From positions 9,086,086 to 9,150,085 of the forward strand of contig CAXIPT010000001.1 in the NCBI GenBank assembly GCA_964030475.1: a stretch of DNA of 64,000 nucleotides, read 5' to 3'. Below the pieces are notes generated by a model. That model had not been told where the DNA came from. It saw nothing but the letters and a program-made list of their open reading frames with translations, and ran no database searches. Both the position numbers and the translations under genes were made by a program. This stretch comes from Tethya wilhelma. Lineage: Eukaryota; Porifera; Demospongiae; Tethyida; Tethyidae. The stretch's first letter is position 1, and every line of letters starts with the position of its first letter. Below, piece by piece: positions 1 to 9,672 of the stretch.

Positions 1-686
1 TTGCATGCAAGGCCTAAATCTCATAAAACAGTTCCTTGGCAATCGTAGAGGGTGCTAGTGGGAAGCCACCATAGTGCCATTTTTGTTCTGCTAACGTACG
101 TACGTACGTACTTACTTACTAACTGACTTACTTGAAAAGCATTTCCAGAGAAACAGAATGTGTTGAGCCAACTTTGACAACACAAAGTAACTTCTTTTCA
201 TAGGTACTACATTCCTTGATACTCGTTTTCATCACAAATAAGCCTAAACAAAAACTAAAAAGCTTTGAAACTTAGTGTATAAATTCATGTACTGCAATGC
301 AGCCATCTTGTAGGTAGGTTCAGAGGTCGCATTCCACGTGGCATTATTTTGCGCATGCGCATTAGCCTCTTCCAGCATAATGAAGTGCATATAAAAATTA
401 TACTACTCAAGCTTTTTGTAGAGACTTACCAGTCTGATAGTCTCCACACTGTTATGTTGAAAAAAGTGAATGAACAAGTAGTAAAAATTTCAAAAAAATT
501 AGTAGTGTAGGAATGGGTAGTGCGGTAAAAAGTATTGGAACAAGGCGTGTCTCAATTTCGGCACATGACTACTTCATTTTTTCTTTATATACCCAACTCT
601 TGGCTGGCAGTCCAGTTTACCTGTCTATTATAGTTTGCCCCACTGCTTAGCCTACTAATTAGTAGAAATTTGAACCAATGCAATAA
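1..686. other. Contig edge without a recognisable gene
   Basis: No convincing coding exon was found on either strand. A tetranucleotide tract of ACGT units that decays into CTTA/CTGA units lies at about 94-134. A promoter-like pair of motifs lies at 334-361 (separate entry). The segment ends at the n at 687. Confidence 0.5.
331..362. promoter_or_regulatory. E-box palindrome followed by NRF1-like palindrome
   Basis: CCACGTGG at 334-341 is followed ten bases later by GCGCATGCGC at 351-360. The same two kinds of motif lie in the divergent promoter at 28313-28420, and CCACGTGG alone lies in the promoters at about 13704 and 16312. I infer a promoter, possibly for a gene left of the window. No start codon can be tied to it. 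Confidence 0.35.
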
Positions 687-687
687 N

Positions 688-930
688 GTCATTTTGTAAA
701 ATGTCCAGTGATTCCTCTGATACATCTGCAGCAGTGATGACAATTCTTTCCTTTCTTGTACCAGATTCCTTCAGGGATTGGCCGAGAACTCTAACACCAA
801 GTAAGAAATCACCAAAAAGGAAAGTAACATAAGCTTCTTTGAGGAGAGACTCAGACGACGGTAGAGTATCGCTGCATTCCTTCTTCAGGTTGATATTACA
901 GCTAGCTCCCGTCACCAACAAGAGCAACAT
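688..930 (-). CDS. Redundant 5' end of the GT8 glycosyltransferase gene (81 codons, cut at a contig join)
   Basis: These 81 codons are identical to the first 81 codons of the gene at 5960-7354, read on the opposite strand, and stop at the n at 687. The identity continues upstream of the ATG: 688-1377 is the exact reverse complement of 5513-6202, the two coordinates always summing to 6890. I read this as the same genomic sequence present at the ends of two contigs, not as a third gene copy. The codons beyond the n are unrelated sequence from the neighbouring contig. Confidence 0.85.
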
Positions 931-1429
931 AAGTACTAGAGAAAACAGAATGTGTACTGTTAGATATAAGTAAGCAAAACTGCAGAGTTAAAATAATATT
1001 ATATATAACTCCCTGTAAATCCCTTATGCCCATTTAATTTGAAGTTGGTTTATATACCTGTACTCAATGAAAAGGTAAGATTTCTTTCAAGTTTCTTGAA
1101 CTCATTACTGGCCATCATTTCTAGTGGATCCTTGAATATACTATAACAGTATGTGTTATAACTGATCTTGTGTGATCTGATCATCGGTGTTACAGCAAAG
1201 TCATGCAGTAATATGTACTGTCGATGTTTGCAAATGTTGTTTTACACAAAACTTTAATGCATGGCATGCAATTAACAATAACAATACTATGACTGCCAGG
1301 GAGTGTAAATTTATATGACAGTTAGAAATACTACCACTGCTCAGTCATATGATGTCATGTATTTGTAGCTCAACATATTAAATGGCATTGTACTTATGTA
1401 CAAAAACTGGCAGCTAGGATAAGTGTATA

Positions 1430-1949
1430 GGCTTTGACCAATTATGCTCCAATTTTTGTCTATTATTCTATTCTTTTATGCTCAGGGTCTTGCCTATTAT
1501 TCCAGCATGCTTTGCCTATTATTCCTATGCAATATTCTGGTCACAAATGTTACAAAACTAGGGATAGAGACATAGATTCATTAGTATCATTACTTTGATT
1601 TCTACTGAATCAATTGTGGAAGTTTGTACATAGTTTCTCAGAGCATGTTCCTATCTGTTAAAAAAATGAATTAGAGAAAAGCCTGCATGTCCGCTGGCAG
1701 CAGATGTGCGCTGAAGTAAAAATAATCTACATTCATTGACCCACTGGGAGTTTGACAAATTTCAATTACATCAAGCAATCTTAAAGAAACATCTGCTCTG
1801 ATTTTTGGTTAGACTCATGTACTCAAAGGAACCACACCCTAGCTTCACCTTCAAATGCAAAAATTGATCCCATTATTATGCTCAGTGCTTAAGGCACTGA
1901 AATCTACTCGTATTATTCCAATATTATGCCAGCATAATTGGTCAAAGCC
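1430..1949. mobile_element. 520-bp inverted-repeat element (MITE) with TA target duplication
   Basis: The ends are GGCTTTGACCAATTATGCT and its near-exact reverse complement, flanked on both sides by TA (1428-1429 and 1950-1951). There is no coding capacity. TA duplications fit a Tc1/mariner-mobilised MITE. A shorter relative with similar ends lies at about 31780-31905 and again in the duplicate copy near 34250-34375. A remnant rich in the phrase TTATGCCAGCATAA lies at about 44090-44145. Confidence 0.7.
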
Positions 1950-2395
1950 TAGATAGGTCATACGTGCCAATTTAATTCAATTTTTCTCTGCTCTGTTAAT
2001 TCTTTCTACCTCTCATTTTGATAGCTTAGTCAAAGACACTGATAGAAAATAATTCTCCAATTATTACATTAAGCACTGGTCAAGATAATAACAAGTCCTT
2101 CAACTGTATATATACCATTTATGCCATCAGGTCACCTGTACCACAGCACACCACCTCATAGTACAGTAATTGTTGTGAAGCAATAAAATTAAAATAATAA
2201 TATTAATGGTTCGATTAGCTATAGATATTAGTAATAGACCCAATCAGCAATAAATTTCAGTACACAAGTATGTAGAAAGCATATACATGTATGCAATTAT
2301 GTAACCATATTGAAGAGGATGTAATAATTTATTTAATTATATTAATAATTATTCTAAATAATCATTATTAACCTGCATAAAATTAGTTATACAAA

Positions 2396-3252
2396 TCAGA
2401 CATTAAAAATCCTTTGACCAATGAGGTGATGCAGAAAAACATCAAATGCTAACACACAAAAACTGATCAGCACTCGAAATGAGAAATGGCCTACAAAGAT
2501 TGGAACATAATAAACCAGCAAGTGGAGTGATACACTCACACAAACCCACAAAACCCACTCCACTTTGAGACCAACCATCCCCTTCATCTTGAGTCCATTT
2601 CTATTCCCAAATCTGTAAGCTAAGGAACAACAAGAAATGTACATCACCAGTTGACAACAAGTGCTCCACAAGCAGAAAGAGAGGAAAGCGTGATGAGGGT
2701 GCATTGTAGTTGGGACGACAGAGAAGGCTATGTAGGAAGACGCAAACAAGATACCCAGAGGAAGAACTTTTATTAGAATGTTACAAGCTAAAAGTGAATA
2801 GTCAGAGGGTATCTGTTTAAAGTGTCCATTATCACGATGCTGAGCAAGAGTTAGTGCTTTAAACTTCCATAGGAATACAAGAACTAATATTAGCAATGCT
2901 GGTGGTATCCAATTGCGTAGAGTTAGTAACCGTGGTTCAGTATCATATGATAACTTGTCTCTGAGATCGTTCCATCTCCAGTTGAGTTCAAACAAACTGA
3001 AGGCCCACCATTTCCAAGGTTTCATGGGACCAAGAGTGTAATGAATGACCTTCAACTTTTCCAAAGACATCTTCCAATGTGAATTCAGGTAGTACACACC
3101 AATATCCCCATTGTAGCCAGCTGGAAGACGCATTGGACTGCTACAATAGGAGGCATTGGAAGAATTGAACATCGTGCCATAGCGAAGATCGGAATAGTAG
3201 GCGTTGAGTATATCCTGATCATCAGTTTGACTCTTCAGGGGTAATGTTGACG
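2396..3252 (-). CDS. Second GT8 glycosyltransferase copy, 3' part only
   Basis: The reading frame matches codons from about 172 to the end of the complete gene at 5960-7354. It has scattered substitutions, such as Asp for His in the WRW-N motif region and Tyr-Ser-Leu-Leu for the Pro-Lys-Leu-Tyr stretch. It keeps the HYTLGPMKPW motif and the C-terminal membrane segments. It ends at a TGA at 2396-2398 and is cut at its 5' side by the n at 3253, so the DxD part is missing from the assembly, not necessarily from the genome. Divergence of several percent at protein level fits a tandem paralogue, though a diverged allele is possible. The true orientation is probably opposite to that shown. Confidence 0.8.
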
Positions 3253-3456
3253 NGACCTTTGAACTTTAAACTTTTGAGATTTGAATTGGTGTGCATTAAT
3301 TAGAAACAAATACTGAACATGGATTTGGACATCAAAACTGAAGAAGGTAACCAATTTGTAGGTTTGCAGATGCTATGAGATGTTTAATTACAAAATTAAC
3401 TTTCTATTTCATGGTGTTGGTGCGCATTAATTAGAATAAAGTCTGCCATAGTCTAC

Positions 3457-3817
3457 ATTCATCTGCCACTGACAAAGTAGGATCAGAATATGAAAAGTTG
3501 GCATTATGTGTTCCATTGACAGTCACTCCCAAGATACGACACTGTTTACAGTTCAAATGAAGAATCCATAGCTTGCCTGTTTTTGTCTGGGGTAGGACTG
3601 TTAATTCAGTGCTACCCTATATGGGTAATAGAGATTAGAATTTTATGTTTTACAAAATTATACAGAAATAGTTTATTCAAATTTGTGCTAAACTTACAGT
3701 GATAATTTGTCTTTTAAAGTTGATATCAGCAATTGATAGACTTTGGTGGAGTAGTTTGAAGTTTCTGCTGCTCGACAATGAGCTTTGGCTTTGAGCTGCT
3801 TTCTTCTGCTTGCTCAT
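3457..3817 (-). CDS. TAF2 (TFIID subunit), first two exons
   Basis: TAF2 is the large aminopeptidase-like subunit of the general transcription factor TFIID. Exon 1 (3698-3817) encodes 40 residues starting MSKQKK and ends at a GTAAGT donor. Exon 2 starts at 3616 after a TAG acceptor in phase 0 and is open to about 3434, with a plausible donor after 3457. Joined, the residues read NFKLLHQ...DINFKRQ..., then TELTVLP, then LNCKQCRI and SYSDPTL. These match in order and spacing the N-terminal strands of animal TAF2 as I know it. The remaining exons should lie at lower coordinates, but the contig ends at 3254. A 36-bp minisatellite starts about 90 bp upstream of the ATG. Too short for single-ORF detection, it was found from the splice junctions. 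Confidence 0.8.
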
Positions 3818-3909
3818 AATCAGTTTAGTAGTTGACTCTAATTGCAGAAGGACCAATAATTATTAAACTAAATTCATACAATACAAATATTTATAACTGT
3901 ATACAGATA

Positions 3910-4196
3910 CAGTGGACCATACAGAATCACATACTTCATCACATACGGTGGACCATACAGAATCACACACTCCATCACATACAGCGGACCATACAGAATC
4001 ACACACAGCGGACTGTACAGAATCACACACTCCATCACGTACAGTGGACCATACAGAATTACACACTCCATCACGTACAGCGGACCATACAGAATCACAC
4101 ACTCCATCACGTACAGTGGACCATACAGAATCACACACTCCATCACGTACAGTGGACCATACAGAATTACACACTCCATCACGTACAGCGGACGGC
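3910..4196. repeat. 36-bp minisatellite, about eight units
   Basis: Units of the form CAGTGGACCATACAGAATCA plus CACACTCCATCACGTA repeat head to tail. One unit is shortened, and variants alternate (T/C in GTGGACC/GCGGACC, C/T in AATCAC/AATTAC). Because 36 is a multiple of three and the unit has no stop in several frames, it creates four overlapping open frames on both strands. I regard these as by-products. The last unit runs into unique sequence at about 4190. Confidence 0.9.
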
Positions 4197-4199
4197 AGC

Positions 4200-5511
4200 T
4201 GACTTCCATATGGCAAAAACATAATTATTTCCAGTATCATTTGGCCAAATGTGTCCAGTTTTTTTGATGATGTGATTGCACCTGCCATATTGGAAAGTTT
4301 CTTCCCTGCTATGCATGCATGGCTGGATAAAATTGGGAAATACCATGCACTTTATTGTGTAGCATTTGTCTGAACTTGTTCTTGAGATCATTGCATTTTA
4401 CACAATGACACATCTTTCAATAAGTTTGCAGTCTATAATAGCTAGCATCTAGCTAGAATAGTATTCTACATGTATACCACACCAGATAAACTGTCACAAG
4501 ACATTCCTGCACTGTATGTTAGAGATACTTGAATCACGAAAATTAAAACCATGAATATATTTTTTCTTCTGAAGCGCGGTCTAGACGAAAGTTTATACCC
4601 CTGAAAATTTCCCACTATATGGTATTATATTATTGCATGAACTGGTAGCCCACTACTGTTTCAGTACAGCGACAATACTTTTTTTTCATATTTAGTTTTA
4701 TATCTCAACTGCCGGACACCAACTCAGAGGGAAAAACTAGTGAAGCTCAAGACTCAACTTCAGAAACTAAACAAAGAGTAAAAAATGATTAGATCAATTT
4801 ATTATTCATGTAAAGTTATAACCTCTTTGGTCTTTTGTTCATTCCATAGTAAATGATTTTCTACATAACAATCATAACAGGCTCATACGGTTACCGTGTG
4901 GCCAGTCATCATTCAGATGGTGTGGTATAGACTATTGTATGTGTCAGGGTGTAGAGAATGATATATATAGCTACGTAGACTGTACTAACTAATAAATTCC
5001 TTAGTGCACTAGAATCGCACAGTCAAAGGAAGTACAGCCCGGCCCACGACTGTCAATTTGTGCGAGCTAGTGCTGTGAGTATCGATCAGTGCATTACAGT
5101 CCTGAGATCACACTACTGGATTTGGTTTCATGCACCAGTATGTACTGACAGAGTCAGCAAAGGCTCTTAATTGGCACTGGGTGTGTTGTGCATGCCTGCT
5201 AATGTAGTTGAGGTGATGCAATACTACTGACAAAAATTTCAGGTTGCATCATTAGTGTGTTAACACATAGAAGCCAAACACCCTTAACCATTCACATGCA
5301 GCGATGTAATTTACACCTTAAGAGACACACCAGTCACTTTTTTGAAGATGACAAGTGCAGTAGTGTGTGTGGGTGTTGACAGGCCTGCATGTACATGGTG
5401 CACGAGGCTTAGAATCACCTATTTGCACATGCTATGCATGAGTGCTGAATTCAAGACTGATGTGTAAACATCTATTGTAAAGAACATTATTTTATTACCA
5501 TCTACACACTG
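4200..5511. other. Non-coding stretch
   Basis: No gene was recognised. A short open stretch on the plus strand at about 4706-4786 (LPDTNSEGKTSEAQ..., ending in TAG) could be a terminal exon, but it has no partner exon in view. The rest is AT-rich sequence with no repeats shared elsewhere in the window. Confidence 0.4.
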
Positions 5512-5512
5512 N

Positions 5513-6202
5513 TATGTTGAGCTACAAATACATGACATCATATGACTGAGCAGTGGTAGTATTTCTAACTGTCATATAAATTTACACTCCCTGGCAGTCA
5601 TAGTATTGTTATTGTTAATTGCATGCCATGCATTAAAGTTTTGTGTAAAACAACATTTGCAAACATCGACAGTACATATTACTGCATGACTTTGCTGTAA
5701 CACCGATGATCAGATCACACAAGATCAGTTATAACACATACTGTTATAGTATATTCAAGGATCCACTAGAAATGATGGCCAGTAATGAGTTCAAGAAACT
5801 TGAAAGAAATCTTACCTTTTCATTGAGTACAGGTATATAAACCAACTTCAAATTAAATGGGCATAAGGGATTTACAGGGAGTTATATATAATATTATTTT
5901 AACTCTGCAGTTTTGCTTACTTATATCTAACAGTACACATTCTGTTTTCTCTAGTACTTATGTTGCTCTTGTTGGTGACGGGAGCTAGCTGTAATATCAA
6001 CCTGAAGAAGGAATGCAGCGATACTCTACCGTCGTCTGAGTCTCTCCTCAAAGAAGCTTATGTTACTTTCCTTTTTGGTGATTTCTTACTTGGTGTTAGA
6101 GTTCTCGGCCAATCCCTGAAGGAATCTGGTACAAGAAAGGAAAGAATTGTCATCACTGCTGCAGATGTATCAGAGGAATCACTGGACATTTTACAAAATG
6201 AC
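5513..6202. repeat. 690-bp exact inverted copy of 688-1377
   Basis: The stretch starts at the first base of a contig and is matched base for base, in reverse complement, by the first 690 bases of another contig. It covers the upstream region and first 81 codons of the GT8 gene. The length is close to one Sanger read and supports a shared read at two contig ends, not a biological inverted repeat. Confidence 0.85.
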
Positions 6203-7354
6203 GGATGGACTGTCAAACCATTGATTGATATCCCCCATCAGGTTTCCACTTCAGATGGTCCGAACCTGAGTACAAAGCTAGTCATATGGTTGTTGACAGA
6301 GTATCGACGTCTTGTGTTCATTGATGCAGACGCTATAGTTGTTGGGAATATGGATGAACTGTTTCGTTGTGGAACATTTTGTGTTGTCTACCGTCACTCT
6401 GACCTCTTCAACACTGGAGTGTTTGTCCTAAAACCATCTACAGAGATGTATGAGTATTTCTCTGCATTGGTGTCAACATTACCCCTGAAGAGTCAAACTG
6501 ATGATCAGGATATACTCAACGCCTACTATTCCGATCTTCGCTATGGCACGATGTTCAATTCTTCCAATGCCTCCTATTGTAGCAGTCCAATGCGTCTTCC
6601 AGCTGGCTACAATGGGGATATTGGTGTGTACTACCTGAATTCACATTGGAAGATGTCTTTAGAAGAGCTGAAGGTCATTCATTACACTCTTGGTCCCATG
6701 AAACCTTGGAAATGGTGGGCCTTCAGTTTGTTTGAACTCAACTGGAGGTGGAACCATCTCAGAGACAAGTTATCATATGATACTGAACCACGGTTACTAA
6801 CTCTACGCAATTGGATACCACCAGCATTGCTAATATTAGTTCTTATATTCCTATGGAAGTTTAAAGCACTAACTCTTGCTCAGCATCGTGATATTGGACA
6901 CTTTAAACAGATACCGTCTGACCCTAAACTTTACACTCGTAATATTCTGATAAAAGTTCTTCCTCTGGGTATCTTGTTTGTGTCCTCCTACATAGCCTTC
7001 TCTGTCGTCCCATCTACAATGCACCCTCATCACGCTATCCTCTCTTTCTGCTTGTGGAGCACTTGTTGTCAACTGGTGATGTACATTTCTTGTTGTTCCT
7101 TTGCTTACAGAGTTGGGAATAGAAATGGACTCAAGATGAAGGGGATTATTGGTCTCAAAGTGGAGTGGGTTTTGTGGGTTTGTGCGAGTGTATCACTTCA
7201 CCTGTTGGTTTATTATATTCCAATCTTTGTAGGCCATTTCTCATTTCGAGTGCTTGTCAGTTTTTGTGTGTTAAGTTTTGATGTTGTTTTACATCACCTC
7301 ATTGGTCAAAGAATTTTAATTATCTTCTTTTCTAATATCATCATACCAGTATAA
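5960..7354 (+). CDS. GT8-family glycosyltransferase, PGSIP-like, with polytopic C-terminus
   Basis: A 464-residue single-exon protein in the retaining glycosyltransferase family 8 (glycogenin-like fold). After a short hydrophobic start, the catalytic domain runs from about residue 32 (EAYVTFLFGDFLLGVRVLG) to about 250. The DxD metal/nucleotide-sugar motif is IDADAIVV (D122, D124). NTGVFVL (151-157) and HYTLGPMKPW (231-240) are the other family blocks. These blocks fit the plant PGSIP7/8 group (glucuronosyltransferase-like) better than animal glycogenin. Several membrane segments follow between about residues 288 and 460, so a Golgi or ER membrane enzyme is likely. Donor and acceptor are unknown. 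A TTCTCTAG sits just before the ATG, so a 5' non-coding intron is possible. A partial paralogue lies at 2396-3252. Confidence 0.85.
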   Translation: MLLLLVTGASCNINLKKECSDTLPSSESLLKEAYVTFLFGDFLLGVRVLGQSLKESGTRKERIVITAADVSEESLDILQNDGWTVKPLIDIPHQVSTSDGPNLSTKLVIWLLTEYRRLVFIDADAIVVGNMDELFRCGTFCVVYRHSDLFNTGVFVLKPSTEMYEYFSALVSTLPLKSQTDDQDILNAYYSDLRYGTMFNSSNASYCSSPMRLPAGYNGDIGVYYLNSHWKMSLEELKVIHYTLGPMKPWKWWAFSLFELNWRWNHLRDKLSYDTEPRLLTLRNWIPPALLILVLIFLWKFKALTLAQHRDIGHFKQIPSDPKLYTRNILIKVLPLGILFVSSYIAFSVVPSTMHPHHAILSFCLWSTCCQLVMYISCCSFAYRVGNRNGLKMKGIIGLKVEWVLWVCASVSLHLLVYYIPIFVGHFSFRVLVSFCVLSFDVVLHHLIGQRILIIFFSNIIIPV

Positions 7355-7710
7355 TTTTATATGTTCACAATCCTATAATGCCATATGTCATCAATATAAA
7401 TTTATACTGATAGCATTATGAGTAAATGGTTAAATGTCATACGTGCGTATTGTACATGACACATTGACCTGGCATGTATGCATATGCTGATGTGAAGCTT
7501 ATATATTTATGCAAAAATTAAAGCCATAATTGTATACAATCTCATTATAGTATTAACTTTTACATGTATAAATTTTCTTGTAGAAAGTTGCACAATGATC
7601 ATAAACCAATAACAAAATAATCACAACAATTATAATCCTCAATTTTCACAACAATAATCAGATTCCTCTTGCTAATACACACTCTCTAGTTGTCACACTG
7701 ATGTGTGGTA
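7355..7710. other. Intergenic spacer between convergent genes
   Basis: AT-rich sequence downstream of the GT8 gene (plus) and the sphingosine kinase gene (minus). Both 3' ends face it. No gene or repeat was seen. Confidence 0.5.
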
Positions 7711-9637
7711 CTAGCTCTGGGTGTGTTTGATCCGGCACATTATCCTTGCCAATCGAGGGTGTATCTGTACCTGATGTGGCCCATAATGGATCTCCTCTCC
7801 ATCCAGCGTGAGCATACCAGGTGCTGTGAAAGGCTCGAGACGATATGCCTTAACATCGAGCACCTGAAGGCCTTCCATTCCCATGTGCTTTCCAGTTTCA
7901 GTGCCTGTCAATAATCCAAGCAGACCCTTTCGTGAGAGAGCAGTTTCAATGATGAACAGACGTATGTTTCCTGAACCAATAGGCATGGCAGGATCACCAT
8001 AAAACCCATGTGCCATACAGGGAACCATGGTGGGCATGATACCAATAAACTCTGAATCAACAGTTTTCCAGTTTTCTGGCACTGGCTCTGACAGGCTGGA
8101 GGAGAGGAGCTCTGTCTTTGGACCATACGGATGAAAATGCGTCCGAGCTTGAATTTCAGGGTTGGAATTCGACTGTTCTGCTTCATCCAACTTTGAAGCC
8201 TGTGCAGCCACTTCAGTGGATGACTCTTGTTTACTCTCATCTTGGCTTGTTGCTGCGTTGTCATCTACTCCATCATGTTCATCAGTAGGACTAGACAGTT
8301 CTTGTGTGGTAGTATCTTCACTAGTCTCAATACCACCATCGCGTGAATGGGCATCACTGGTTGATTCTTCTGTTTCACGATCTTCTACATGTTCTGTCTT
8401 CTTACTCCCATCATCAGGGTTGGAGTCAGTACTAGCGTCAGACAGTAGGTAGCTCAACCGTCCCCTGTAGAGTCTTTTCCTGATGATACAATTAAGAGCC
8501 CCTGTAATTATTAGTGAGTACAGTGTTCAATATAAACAAGATCGAACGATTCAAGTTATATTCTTACCAAGTAAAAATCTTGTTTCGCCAATCTTCCTAA
8601 ACTTCTCTGACTCAATGTCGATATCAGCCACGAGTCCCCAGTTGGCCAGGAGTGTCATGTAGCACTTGCCTCCATCACCAGTGTGCACTGTAGCCACATC
8701 CAGTGGAGCCACACCCCCTCTGATGATCTGGAATGCTGCGTTCATCAAACTGTATTCTTCACTAAAAGTAAAAAGTAATAAAAAAATCAGCATTCAAATG
8801 ATGCATGTTGCCATTAATTTTATATAAGTATGACTACAGCTAATAATAAAAGCACCTACGGTGCATAAGCCTCGGCTTGCAAATCAATTCAGTCACTTTA
8901 AAAGCTTTATACCTATCCAACTGAGCTCAGCTCAAGCACATTTGAGCACCATTCAGTCAGTCCAACTCTACTATGTTTCTAAATAATGCACACTACACGA
9001 GGCATGATTGATGGGTGCGGTTTCGAAGCTAAGCGCTCAGAGATTGATGCGACAAAAGCCTCAGATCTCAGAAACTATAGTGTTTTGCAAGGTTCTACAC
9101 TACAAATTTCAAGATAATCTGAATCATGAATGAAGTACCTTCCATTTTAACTGCCATTCTTCAGATAATTTTGTAACAAACAGACAGACAGACAGACACA
9201 CAAAACGACTACCGGAACCCTCTGCATGTGATACTCATGCACGGAAGGTTAATGAACTAAATTGCTAATCTCTTCTCAAGCTGAGACATAGCATGTGAGT
9301 AACATAATAATATCATAATACATGTGCTGAAAGCCACCACATAAGGGGACCTATGAGTGGCTGCTGGAACAACAAAAATTGGACAAAGATACTCAATAAC
9401 TCAACATCTATAGTGCACAAAAACAACAGTTAGTGGAAGTGTACATAACTCTATACCACAACACAATACATTCAGTACCTGACAATACGTGGTAGTTACA
9501 TGTATAGGAAGGCAACTTACTTTGCTATGTGCAGTGTTGATGCAACCAAGGCATTACCAGAGCCAGTGGGTAGCATACCAATGGGGGTTTTGATGGCCTC
9601 CTCCCAATCTTCTCTTTCCATTAGACCATTGATGACC

Positions 9638-9672
<35 letters not shown>

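Larger units (their letters stand above)
688..5511. other. Scaffold segment probably placed in the wrong orientation
   Basis: The segment lies between the n at 687 and the n at 5512. Its first 690 bases (688-1377) are the reverse complement of the first 690 bases of the following contig (5513-6202). If the segment is flipped, the two ends form a normal dovetail overlap. The order then becomes TAF2 5' exons, GT8 copy 2 (3' half), about 1 kb of spacer, then GT8 copy 1, with both GT8 copies head to tail on one strand. The internal n at 3253 separates the GT8 and TAF2 parts. Confidence 0.7.

Noticed and set aside
655..687. Extension of the GT8 5' fragment beyond codon 81
   Set aside because: The sequence past the n belongs to a different contig and has no homology to the gene.
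3832..4288. Overlapping open frames of 96-141 codons on both strands
   Set aside because: All are produced by the 36-bp minisatellite. They are simple repeats in protein and lack start or splice context.
9180..9200. Direct repeats considered as CRISPR-like or tandem arrays (CAGACAGACAGACA, TG runs)
   Set aside because: They are simple microsatellites without unique spacers, and the genome is animal.
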